Source: Methanothermobacter sp. CaT2
GTDB lineage: Archaea > Methanobacteriota > Methanobacteria > Methanobacteriales > Methanothermobacteraceae
Direction of reading: 5' to 3'
NCBI RefSeq assembly: GCF_000828575.1
Contig: NZ_AP011952.1
Location: forward strand, 775,065 to 839,064
Length of the DNA: 64,000 nucleotides
Part shown: piece after piece, positions 27,110 through 34,414 of the stretch
How positions within the stretch are numbered: position 1 is the first letter of the stretch
How the letters are laid out: every line of letters starts with the position of its first letter
Translations under genes and position numbers: made by a program
The notes under the pieces: generated by a model
The model's database searches: none
Seen by the model: only the letters and a program-made list of their open reading frames with translations
What the model was told of the DNA's origin: nothing

Positions 27110-28045
27110 ATGAGAAAATTCAGGAGACCCCTCATTGTGCTCAGCCGCTGCATTGAACATGACCACTGCCGGTATGACGGGTCAATGATATCAAGTCCCT
27201 TTGTGAGGCAGTTATCAGACTACGCAGACTTCATAACGGTCTGCCCGGAGGTTGAGATTGGGCTTGGTGTTCCAAGGCCACCCATCCACATAACAGAGGT
27301 GGATGGTAACCTTAGGCTTGTGCAGCCAGAGACTGGCAGGGATGTAACATTTGCCATGAAATCATTCATAGACTCATTTCTGGGTTCACTGGATGCTGTT
27401 GACGGCTTCATACTTAAGAACAGATCGCCATCATGTGGCATAAGGAACGTGAAGGTCTACCGTGGCGAGGGTCGGCGCCCTGGACGTGACGGAATGGGTT
27501 TCTTTGGAAGGGCCGTGATGGAGAGATTCCCCCACCTTCCCCTTGAGGATGAGGGGAGGCTCCGGAATCTGCAGATAAGGGAGGACTTCCTCATCAAGCT
27601 CTACCTTGTAAGGGACCTCCGCTCTGTGGAGGGGTTCAAGGACCTCATAGAGTTCCACACCAGGAACAAGTTACTCCTGATGTCCATCAGTCCAGAGGGA
27701 CAGAACATCCTTGGAAGGGTGATAGCAGAGCAGAAGGACCATGATAATGCAATTAAGGGATACTCAGAAATATTCTATGAAATCATCAGGGAGCCCATTA
27801 AACCTGAAAGAAAGATCAACGCCCTGCTGCACGCCTTCGGCCATTTTTCATCAAAACTCAATGGCGAGGAAAAGAAATACTTCCTCGAATCTATTGAATG
27901 GTACCGCAAGGGCGTGGTACCACTCCTTGTACCATTAAGCATGCTCAGATCATGGGTTCTGAGGTTCGGGGACACCTACCTTGAGAAACAGACACTATTC
28001 GAGCCCTACCCACGGGAGCTCGTGCCGGTAACCCTCATTATCTGA
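27110..28045 (+). CDS. DUF523-DUF1722 (YbgA-like) protein
   Basis: 311 residues. The N-terminal DUF523 has VLSRCIEHDHCRYDG and ILKNRSPSCGIRNVKVY, giving conserved Cys; the C-terminal DUF1722 (YbgA) spans about residue 180 to the end (LIEFHTRNKLLLMSISPEG). Thiouracil-desulfidase-type or iron-sulfur roles have been suggested for DUF523; none is proven for this fusion. As in E. coli (ybgA-phrB), the gene directly precedes a photolyase. There is no Shine-Dalgarno site before the ATG and a TTATCTAT box lies about 28 bp upstream, so the message may be leaderless. Confidence 0.85.
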   Translation: MRKFRRPLIVLSRCIEHDHCRYDGSMISSPFVRQLSDYADFITVCPEVEIGLGVPRPPIHITEVDGNLRLVQPETGRDVTFAMKSFIDSFLGSLDAVDGFILKNRSPSCGIRNVKVYRGEGRRPGRDGMGFFGRAVMERFPHLPLEDEGRLRNLQIREDFLIKLYLVRDLRSVEGFKDLIEFHTRNKLLLMSISPEGQNILGRVIAEQKDHDNAIKGYSEIFYEIIREPIKPERKINALLHAFGHFSSKLNGEEKKYFLESIEWYRKGVVPLLVPLSMLRSWVLRFGDTYLEKQTLFEPYPRELVPVTLII

Positions 28046-28051
28046 GGGATC

Positions 28052-29398
28052 ATGATGATACATGCTGAAAGGATAAGAAATCTCAACGATGAGGAGCCAG
28101 ATCTTCGCGGCAGTTACGTCGTTTACTGGATGCAGGCATCGGTGAGGAGTCACTGGAACCATGCACTTGAATACGCCATTGAAACCGCTAACAGTCTTAA
28201 AAAACCCCTTCTGGTGGTCTTTGGCCTTACAGATGATTTTCCGAATGCCAATTCCCGTCATTACCGTTTCCTGATAGAGGGGCTCAGGGATGTGAGGTCA
28301 GGTCTCCAGGAAAGGGGGATGCAGCTTGTGGTTGAGAGAGGCTCTCCACCCTCAGTTTTTCTTAAATATGCTGATGATGCCGTTGCAGCTGTGACAGACA
28401 GGGGATACCTTGACATCCAGAGGGAGTGGGTTGAGACTGCTGCAGGTGCACTCCACATCCCCCTAACCCAGGTTGAGAGCAACGTAATAGTACCAGTCGA
28501 AACAGCCTCAGATAAGGAGGAGTACTCTGCAGGGACCTTCAGGCCAAAGATAACTAGACAGCTTAAAAGGTTCATGGTCCCCCTGAGGATGAGAACCCTG
28601 CATGTTGATTCCCTGGACCTTGAACCCGGCCCTGAATTTGAGGATGTGATGAGAGACTTCAGGGTCCGTGATGAGCTGGATCCCTCAATATTCAGAGGAG
28701 GAACATCCAGTGCCCTCAAAATATTCGATGAGTTTCTTCGGGAAAAACTTGAATGCTTTGAGAGGTACAGAAACGACCCCGTTAAGAACTGTCTCTCCAA
28801 TATGAGTCCCTACCTGCATTTTGGACACATATCTCCACTATACCTTGCACTGAGGGCTTCAGAGGCCGGCAGGTGTCCTGAGTTCCTCGAGGAGCTAATT
28901 GTGAGGCGGGAGCTCAGCATGAACTTTGTCCACTACAGTGACAGTTACTCCAGCATCAGCTGCCTTCCTGAATGGGCCCACAGGACCCTCATGGACCATG
29001 TGGCTGATCCCAGGGAGTATGAGTACAGCCTCCATGAACTTGAATCCGCCAGTACCCATGACCCCTACTGGAACGCTGCACAGAAGGAGATGGTTATCAC
29101 CGGAAAGATGCACGGCTATATGAGGATGTACTGGGGTAAGAAGATACTTGAATGGACCGATCACCCTGCAAGGGCCTACGACATAGCCCTTTACCTCAAT
29201 GACCGGTATGAGATCGATGGCAGGGATCCTAATGGATTCGCAGGGGTTGCATGGTGCTTCGGTAAACATGATCGTGCATGGGCTGAAAGGGAAATCTTCG
29301 GTAAGGTCAGGTACATGAATGACCGCGGACTTAAGAGGAAGTTCAGGATAGATGATTACGTTGATAGAATCCGGGGCCTCATGGAAGATGGTGACTGA
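28052..29398 (+). CDS. phr: class II deoxyribodipyrimidine photolyase
   Basis: Light-driven repair of cyclobutane pyrimidine dimers, with FAD. N-terminal photolyase alpha/beta domain ([16 protein letters not shown], the class II start), and the C-terminal FAD/DNA domain with [31 protein letters not shown] and [20 protein letters not shown], all typical of class II. 448 residues, full length. ATG follows GAGGGATC and is 6 bp after the YbgA-like stop, so the two are co-transcribed. Confidence 0.95.
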   Translation: MMIHAERIRNLNDEEPDLRGSYVVYWMQASVRSHWNHALEYAIETANSLKKPLLVVFGLTDDFPNANSRHYRFLIEGLRDVRSGLQERGMQLVVERGSPPSVFLKYADDAVAAVTDRGYLDIQREWVETAAGALHIPLTQVESNVIVPVETASDKEEYSAGTFRPKITRQLKRFMVPLRMRTLHVDSLDLEPGPEFEDVMRDFRVRDELDPSIFRGGTSSALKIFDEFLREKLECFERYRNDPVKNCLSNMSPYLHFGHISPLYLALRASEAGRCPEFLEELIVRRELSMNFVHYSDSYSSISCLPEWAHRTLMDHVADPREYEYSLHELESASTHDPYWNAAQKEMVITGKMHGYMRMYWGKKILEWTDHPARAYDIALYLNDRYEIDGRDPNGFAGVAWCFGKHDRAWAEREIFGKVRYMNDRGLKRKFRIDDYVDRIRGLMEDGD

Positions 29399-29547
29399 CC
29401 CAGGATCAAACACACATGAAGAACTTTATCCGGAGGTCCGGAAATGTCACAGTCCGCATAAAAATACAAAAAACTTTTATCCTCACGGATCCAACTATCT
29501 AAGGGACTCTAATTATCCATTACTATTCACTCCAGGGAGGTTAGCAT
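29399..29547 (+). promoter_or_regulatory. spacer before bioY with two inverted repeats
   Basis: TCCGGAGGTCCGGA at 29429-29442 is a compact inverted repeat just after phr, possibly a terminator stem. A TATA-like CTTTTATCC follows at about 29474. A second inverted repeat, AGGTTA (29538-29543) and TAACCT (29556-29561) with a 12-bp centre, straddles the bioY Shine-Dalgarno site and ATG; it could be an operator or an mRNA stem masking translation. Confidence 0.45.
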
Positions 29548-30210
29548 ATGAACATTAACCTTGAGGAATACTACAGAATGCGTTACACATTATTCAGATG
29601 GAGACACAATCAGAACTGGATAAACAAGACTGTGCTGGCCTTTTTCATGGCCTGTGTAACAGGCGCCATGGCACAGGTTGTCATTCCACTGCCCTGGACA
29701 CCCGTGCCAATCACAGCCCAGACACTGGCAGTCCTCATGTCAGGTGTGATCCTTGGAAGGTACTGGGGTGGGCTGAGCCAGCTAATCTACGTGATCATCG
29801 GTGCAGCCGGCGTGCCCTGGTTTGCAGATATGAGCGGTGGCCCTGAGGTACTCATGGGAGCCACCGGCGGCTACCTGCTGGGATTTGTCCTGGCAGCCCT
29901 CCTTCTGGGTCACTTTGTTGACAGGCACATAAGGGCCAGAAAGTTCACACCCATGCTGGGACTCATGACGATAGCAAACTTCGGCCTCATATACATACCA
30001 GGACTCGTTGTCCTTGGTCTGTGGAGCCTGAAGACCCAGGGCACACTGCCGGGGCCATGGGAACTTCTGGTAATGGGAATGCTTCCATTCATACCAGGGG
30101 ACATCCTGAAGATAACCGGGGCTGCTGCCCTCACAAGGGCCATAACACCCAAGGAGCCCTATGGTGAAGAGATTGACATCCAGAAGGCAGAAGGATGGAG
30201 GGTGCCCTGA
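29548..30210 (+). CDS. bioY: biotin transporter BioY
   Basis: S-component of an ECF-type biotin importer. 220 residues, six membrane helices; the signature PLPWTPVPITAQTLAVLMSG is near residue 50, and GRYWGGLSQLIYVIIGAAGVP and GPEVLMGATGGYLLGF match the family. The N terminus is about 20 residues longer than usual, and polar. No ECF A/T genes are adjacent, so it works alone or with a shared energising module. GGGAGG is 9 nt before the ATG. Confidence 0.9.
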   Translation: MNINLEEYYRMRYTLFRWRHNQNWINKTVLAFFMACVTGAMAQVVIPLPWTPVPITAQTLAVLMSGVILGRYWGGLSQLIYVIIGAAGVPWFADMSGGPEVLMGATGGYLLGFVLAALLLGHFVDRHIRARKFTPMLGLMTIANFGLIYIPGLVVLGLWSLKTQGTLPGPWELLVMGMLPFIPGDILKITGAAALTRAITPKEPYGEEIDIQKAEGWRVP

Positions 30211-30586
30211 TTTAACCATCAGGGCCCACCACCTCCTATGCATGAGGGGCTTTCAGGGGTACGGCTACAGTGAGGAGTTCACAGAAAACCTTGCACGTAT
30301 CATTCATGAGATAAAAGGTAACCCCTCAGCTTCCCTCATGATCGTTGATTTTCCAGATGACATATGCCGGGCCTGTCCCTTCATGGATGGTGTCCGGTGT
30401 GTCAGGGACGAAGAAAGGATCAGATCCATGGACAGGAGAGTCCTGGAACTTCTTAAACTGGAGAGCGGCTGCATGGTGAATTTCCATAAAATTGAAGATG
30501 CCCTGCTTTCTCTAATCAGTTCAGACAGAATCATGGAGATATGTGGGAAATGCTCCTGGATGGATGTATGCCTCATCCACAAGTAG
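30161..30586 (+). CDS. DUF1284 family protein
   Basis: 141 residues. The family mark LTIRAHHLLCMRGFQGYGYS appears at about residues 18-37, followed by DDICRACPFMDGVRC and CGKCSWMDVC, a set of Cys suited to an iron-sulfur cluster. Function unknown. The start lies 50 bp inside bioY in another frame (ATG 30161 after AAGGAG); a later start would remove the conserved HHLLC segment, so the overlap seems real. It precedes the aldo/keto reductase by 19 bp. Confidence 0.78.
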   Translation: MVKRLTSRRQKDGGCPDLTIRAHHLLCMRGFQGYGYSEEFTENLARIIHEIKGNPSASLMIVDFPDDICRACPFMDGVRCVRDEERIRSMDRRVLELLKLESGCMVNFHKIEDALLSLISSDRIMEICGKCSWMDVCLIHK

Positions 30587-30605
30587 TTCTTTGCAGGTGA
30601 AACCC

Positions 30606-31709
30606 ATGATCCGGAGGAAACTTGGATCAACAGATATAGAGGCATCTATTCTGGGTATAGGCGTTATGCGCTTTCCAGAGGTCAACGGCAGGCTTGATAG
30701 GCCTGCAGCAGATAGGATCATGGCCTTCGCCCTTGACAATGGTATAAACTACATTGACACCGGCTACACCTACCATGGTGGTGAAAGTGAGGTTTTCATA
30801 GGGGAATTCCTCTCAGAAAACTATTACCCTGATGTTTACGTTGCAACCAAACTCCCAACCTGGCTGGTGAGGAACAGGAGGGACATGGAGAGTTATATGG
30901 ATGAGCAGATTGAAAGGCTCGGGGGCAAGCTGGATATCTACCTCCTACATAACCTTAAAATGGACTTCTGGCTGACCCTGAGGAACATGGGGGTGCTTGA
31001 ATTCCTGGACTCCCTGCGAGATGATGGTATATATGTTGGTTTCTCATTCCATGACACTGCAGACGTCTTTTTTGATATATTCGAGGCCTACGACTGGGAC
31101 CTTGTTCAGGTCCAGCACAACATAGTTGATGATGAACAGGCAAACCCCGCCACCATATCCCATGCAAGGTGTAAGGGCGCGGGCACCGTTATAATGGAGC
31201 CCCTCCGTGGAGGTTCACTCGTCAGGAACATCCCCCCCGAGGTTATGGAGATATATGAAATGGCAGAACCCCCTAGGAAACCTGTGGAGTGGTGCCTGAG
31301 GTACCTATGGGACATGGATGATGTTGATGTTGTTCTGAGTGGAATGAGCAGCATCTCCGAGGTGAGGGAGAACATCAGAATCGCCTCATCCACCGAGGAA
31401 CTTACTGATGAGGATCATGCAATCTTAAGGGAGGTCAGAAGGGCATACCGTATGAGAAAGAGTGTCCCCTGCAGTGAGTGTGGCTACTGCATGCCCTGCC
31501 CTGAGGGCGTGGACATACCACGTAACCTCAGACTGCTGAACGACATATACCGGTTCATGAGCACCAGGGGTGTTCGGACAGAGTACCATAAGATCATGGG
31601 TGAGGCGGAGAGGGCCTCAAACTGTTCCGGTTGTGGCTCCTGCATGCCCTGCCCCCAGATGATTGATATACCCTCTGAACTCAGGAGGCTTCATGAAAAA
31701 CTTGGATAG
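30606..31709 (+). CDS. aldo/keto reductase with C-terminal ferredoxin-like 4Fe-4S domain
   Basis: 367 residues. The TIM barrel begins MIRRKLGSTDIEASILGIG with INYIDTGYTYHGGESE carrying the Asp/Tyr catalytic pair; Lys in VATKLP and the HDT segment (substituting the usual His) follow. The last 80 residues contain CSECGYCMPCPEGVDIP and CSGCGSCMPCPQMIDIP, giving eight Cys for two [4Fe-4S] clusters. This fusion is common in anaerobes; the electron partner and substrate are not known. AGGTGA is 6 nt before the ATG. Confidence 0.92.
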   Translation: MIRRKLGSTDIEASILGIGVMRFPEVNGRLDRPAADRIMAFALDNGINYIDTGYTYHGGESEVFIGEFLSENYYPDVYVATKLPTWLVRNRRDMESYMDEQIERLGGKLDIYLLHNLKMDFWLTLRNMGVLEFLDSLRDDGIYVGFSFHDTADVFFDIFEAYDWDLVQVQHNIVDDEQANPATISHARCKGAGTVIMEPLRGGSLVRNIPPEVMEIYEMAEPPRKPVEWCLRYLWDMDDVDVVLSGMSSISEVRENIRIASSTEELTDEDHAILREVRRAYRMRKSVPCSECGYCMPCPEGVDIPRNLRLLNDIYRFMSTRGVRTEYHKIMGEAERASNCSGCGSCMPCPQMIDIPSELRRLHEKLG

Positions 31710-31718
31710 GTGAATATC

Positions 31719-31919
31719 TTGATTGAAAGACTGAAGTATTCCATTAAGATCTCATTTATAATGGCTGTTCTGGGTTCTGCTGTCCTCTTCATCTGGGGGA
31801 TGATCGGGAGGATGGATATTGGATGGGATGTCCTGGTCTCTGCCCTTGAAGGCTTTATTGCCTTTGGCATATTCGGGTTCATACTTGGATTTCTCATATA
31901 CAATCTTGAACCAGAATGA
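31719..31919 (+). CDS. small two-helix membrane protein
   Basis: 66 residues with two hydrophobic helices (SFIMAVLGSAVLFIWGMIG and GFIAFGIFGFILGFLIYNL) joined by a short acidic loop. No family recognised. TTG at 31719 is preferred because AGGTGA lies 5 nt upstream; GTG 31710 overlaps that site. It follows the aldo/keto reductase by 9 bp and is probably in the same message. Confidence 0.62.
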   Translation: MIERLKYSIKISFIMAVLGSAVLFIWGMIGRMDIGWDVLVSALEGFIAFGIFGFILGFLIYNLEPE

Positions 31920-32085
31920 ACTGAAGGGGTGTTAAGTCCCGGGGCTGGTTAAGGACGTCCGAGGTAAGCTCGATGATTTCAGCTGAGGGGGTTTTTAAGT
32001 CCCCTGGACCACCATCCAGTGCAGTGCATGGGTCAGTAAATGACTTATGTGTCATGGGACATAATTGTTTAAGGGGGTGATTTCT
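31920..32085. other. spacer with repeated TTAAGTCCC and a small hairpin
   Basis: TTAAGTCCC occurs twice (about 31931 and 31995) followed by C/G-rich sequence, and TTATGT...ACATAA forms 6-bp arms around 8 bases at about 32045-32064, shortly before the THUMP gene. No gene is visible. A small structured RNA is possible but not supported beyond this. Confidence 0.3.
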
Positions 32086-32616
32086 TTGAAGGGTCCTGAA
32101 AATTTTAACCTCGTTGTTACACTGCGTGGCCAGAAGGGTGGAACGGCAGGCGAGGAGTTAGTTGGTCTTGAAGAGACTGAAATGGCGCTATCCAGGTACG
32201 AAGGCGAACTCAGAGTCATTGAATCTGATTTTCCAAATGTTCTGTTGTTTGATCTTGATATGAATCCCATTGAAGCGGTTAATATTATCAAAAATTCTCC
32301 AACGACTGTCATATCAAAGGTTGTCCCTGTGGAGGCTGTTGTGAGGACAAGACTGGACAGTATCATCGAGAAGGTAATAGCGCTGGTATCAGAAAAGGTT
32401 AAGGCAGGTGAAACCTTCAGGGTGATCTGTGATCTGAGGGGTAGAAGGTACATCAGGTCAGCCGGAGAGATTGTTGAAGCTGTTTCAGAGGCTCTTATGG
32501 AACGTTTCCCCATCATGGAATCAGATGAACCTGACTGGATCATCCAGATTGAGGTGGTGGGTGATTCTACAGGTGTCAGTGTTCTCAGACCCCATCAGGT
32601 GATTAAGAAGGAATGA
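32086..32616 (+). CDS. THUMP-domain RNA-binding protein
   Basis: About 176 residues. THUMP domains bind RNA in tRNA-modifying enzymes; here the domain stands alone (FRVICDLRGRRYIRSAGEIVEAV and WIIQIEVVGDSTGVSVLRP), with no fused methyltransferase or cytidine acetyltransferase. Similar stand-alone archaeal proteins are assumed to assist such enzymes in trans, as Tan1 does for Kre33. TTG 32086 is chosen because GGGGGTGAT lies 4-5 nt upstream; TTG 32065 is before that site. Confidence 0.82.
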   Translation: MKGPENFNLVVTLRGQKGGTAGEELVGLEETEMALSRYEGELRVIESDFPNVLLFDLDMNPIEAVNIIKNSPTTVISKVVPVEAVVRTRLDSIIEKVIALVSEKVKAGETFRVICDLRGRRYIRSAGEIVEAVSEALMERFPIMESDEPDWIIQIEVVGDSTGVSVLRPHQVIKKE

Positions 32617-32717
32617 TAATTATACAATGTACTGAAATTTCATGAACTGAAAAATTTACAGCAACATATTAATTGTGCTGTATGAATAAATTAATATATT
32701 GATTATTGGAGAAATTA

Positions 32718-33380
32718 ATGGAGAAATTTTTTATGAAAATAAATAGTGGGGCCTTCATGGTCCTATTTGTTGCCGCCGTCCTCCTGGGGATGGGTAAGGC
32801 AGCAGCAATGCCCCCTACGGGACATGCAGGAAATTGCAGTAGTTTTAATGTCAGTACTGTTGAAGACGGTGTCTACTACACCATCAACAGTGGGATGCCA
32901 ACCAACAAGAGTACTAGGTACACGGCTCCGATCGTCCTGAACAGAACACTCAACATCAAATACATGATAGTGAAAAACGGCACCATAAAGTACGGTATAA
33001 TACACCACACCCTCACAGGGAACATCACAAACAGGACATACCCCCAGCTCATATTCAACGAAACACCACTGATACAGCTACCCAACGGAACCTACTACCA
33101 GCTAGGAAACGGCAACATAACCCCATACACCACCCCGGTAGCTCTAACCGGAAACACAATCATAAAATACTTCAAAAACAGCACCAACACAACACAGATG
33201 GGCATAATAAAAAACACACCAGCAAGACTGGTAAACAAAGTCAAAACCTCAAAGGTCAGGGTCAAAAAATGGTACAAGAAATGGTACAGAAGAGGCGGTA
33301 AATGGAGATACACCTGGAAATACTACTGGACCTACAAACAGATAAAACAGAACTACCAGGAACTCCAGGCAACAGCCTGA
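32718..33380 (+). CDS. secreted protein with chitobiase-like (CHB_HEX_C-type) domain, copy 1
   Basis: 220 residues: signal peptide (AFMVLFVAAVLLGMGKAAA), a beta-sandwich repeat of the DGVYYTINSGMPTNKSTRYT type seen in chitobiase C-terminal/Fn3-like domains, a second similar unit (NGTYYQLGNGNITPYTTPVA), and a very basic, aromatic tail (KVRVKKWYKKWYRRGGKW and onward). Many N-x-T/S sites suggest a glycosylated surface protein; the cationic Trp/Tyr tail could hold it to pseudomurein. Codons 67 to the stop are identical in DNA sequence to the next gene. GGAG precedes the ATG at 32718. Function unknown. Confidence 0.72.
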   Translation: MEKFFMKINSGAFMVLFVAAVLLGMGKAAAMPPTGHAGNCSSFNVSTVEDGVYYTINSGMPTNKSTRYTAPIVLNRTLNIKYMIVKNGTIKYGIIHHTLTGNITNRTYPQLIFNETPLIQLPNGTYYQLGNGNITPYTTPVALTGNTIIKYFKNSTNTTQMGIIKNTPARLVNKVKTSKVRVKKWYKKWYRRGGKWRYTWKYYWTYKQIKQNYQELQATA

Positions 33381-33382
33381 AA
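32916..33382 (+). repeat. 467-bp perfect direct repeat, copy 1 (copy 2 at 33816-34282)
   Basis: Comparison base by base shows identity from AGGTACACGGCTCCG to AACAGCCTGAAA in both genes, at an exact distance of 900 bp. The sequence before (signal-peptide half) and after (trailers) differs. Identity ends three bases past the stop codon. Confidence 0.97.
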
Positions 33383-33617
33383 GCTCTAAACTTTTTTGAT
33401 TTCAGCAAAAAACACATCGAAGAGAAACGACTTCTCACAAAATAAAACCTCTAACCTTTTTTGATTTTAGCCGTCTTTTATTAAAATTTATTTTATAAAA
33501 TTTCATGTAAATTTTACTTTAGTATATAAAGCTTTCGTTTTATTATCAAATGAAAAAAATTATATATTTAATATTATTTATTGATGTAAATGTACTACAA
33601 ACTAAGGGAGGCATGAA
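33381..33617. other. spacer with two T-rich terminator-like repeats and a promoter
   Basis: CTCTAAACTTTTTTGATT (about 33385) and CTCTAACCTTTTTTGATT (about 33448) are near-copies, each ending in a run of six T, the usual archaeal terminator form. AGTATATAAAGC at about 33521-33532 is a good TATA element for the second paralogue. No gene is present. Confidence 0.5.
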
Positions 33618-34280
33618 ATGAAGGAAAAGTGTGGAATGTTAGTGGCGGTTTTTGTTGCCGCCTTACTTCTCGGGATGGGTCAGGCAGCAGCAACCGACGA
33701 TATAATGACAGGTGAATTACCAACAGGTGGGTCAGGTGACTTCATTGTCACATCTGCACCCTCAGATGGTGTCTACTACACCATTGACGGCGGTATACCA
33801 ACCACCAACAGTACAAGGTACACGGCTCCGATCGTCCTGAACAGAACACTCAACATCAAATACATGATAGTGAAAAACGGCACCATAAAGTACGGTATAA
33901 TACACCACACCCTCACAGGGAACATCACAAACAGGACATACCCCCAGCTCATATTCAACGAAACACCACTGATACAGCTACCCAACGGAACCTACTACCA
34001 GCTAGGAAACGGCAACATAACCCCATACACCACCCCGGTAGCTCTAACCGGAAACACAATCATAAAATACTTCAAAAACAGCACCAACACAACACAGATG
34101 GGCATAATAAAAAACACACCAGCAAGACTGGTAAACAAAGTCAAAACCTCAAAGGTCAGGGTCAAAAAATGGTACAAGAAATGGTACAGAAGAGGCGGTA
34201 AATGGAGATACACCTGGAAATACTACTGGACCTACAAACAGATAAAACAGAACTACCAGGAACTCCAGGCAACAGCCTGA
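33618..34280 (+). CDS. secreted protein with chitobiase-like domain, copy 2
   Basis: 220 residues with signal peptide (CGMLVAVFVAALLLGMGQAAA), then a distinct N-terminal stretch (TGELPTGGSGDFIVTS), then DGVYYTIDGGIPTTNSTRYT, which is the cleaner form of the chitobiase-type motif. From about residue 67 to the end it is identical to copy 1, including the basic aromatic tail. GGGAGG stands 7-8 nt before the ATG. Own promoter in the spacer. Paralogue kept identical by recent duplication or gene conversion. Confidence 0.74.
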   Translation: MKEKCGMLVAVFVAALLLGMGQAAATDDIMTGELPTGGSGDFIVTSAPSDGVYYTIDGGIPTTNSTRYTAPIVLNRTLNIKYMIVKNGTIKYGIIHHTLTGNITNRTYPQLIFNETPLIQLPNGTYYQLGNGNITPYTTPVALTGNTIIKYFKNSTNTTQMGIIKNTPARLVNKVKTSKVRVKKWYKKWYRRGGKWRYTWKYYWTYKQIKQNYQELQATA

Positions 34281-34282
34281 AA
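33816..34282 (+). repeat. 467-bp perfect direct repeat, copy 2
   Basis: Second copy of the repeat in the downstream paralogue; see copy 1 at 32916. The perfect match at silent sites argues for conversion or a very young duplication. Confidence 0.97.
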
Positions 34283-34414
34283 TCTACCCGAACCTTTACT
34301 TTCCTTTTTTTCTGAATCTTATTTTCAGTGATTTTTCTAAAAACTTATATTCTCGTGATAAACAATAACTTATTGTTATGAAAATCAAGAGGAGGTCTGA
34401 TTATTAAAGACTCA

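Noticed and set aside
31920-32085. GATGATTTCAGCTGAG as a C/D box RNA
   Set aside because: The boxes are too close to leave room for guide sequences.
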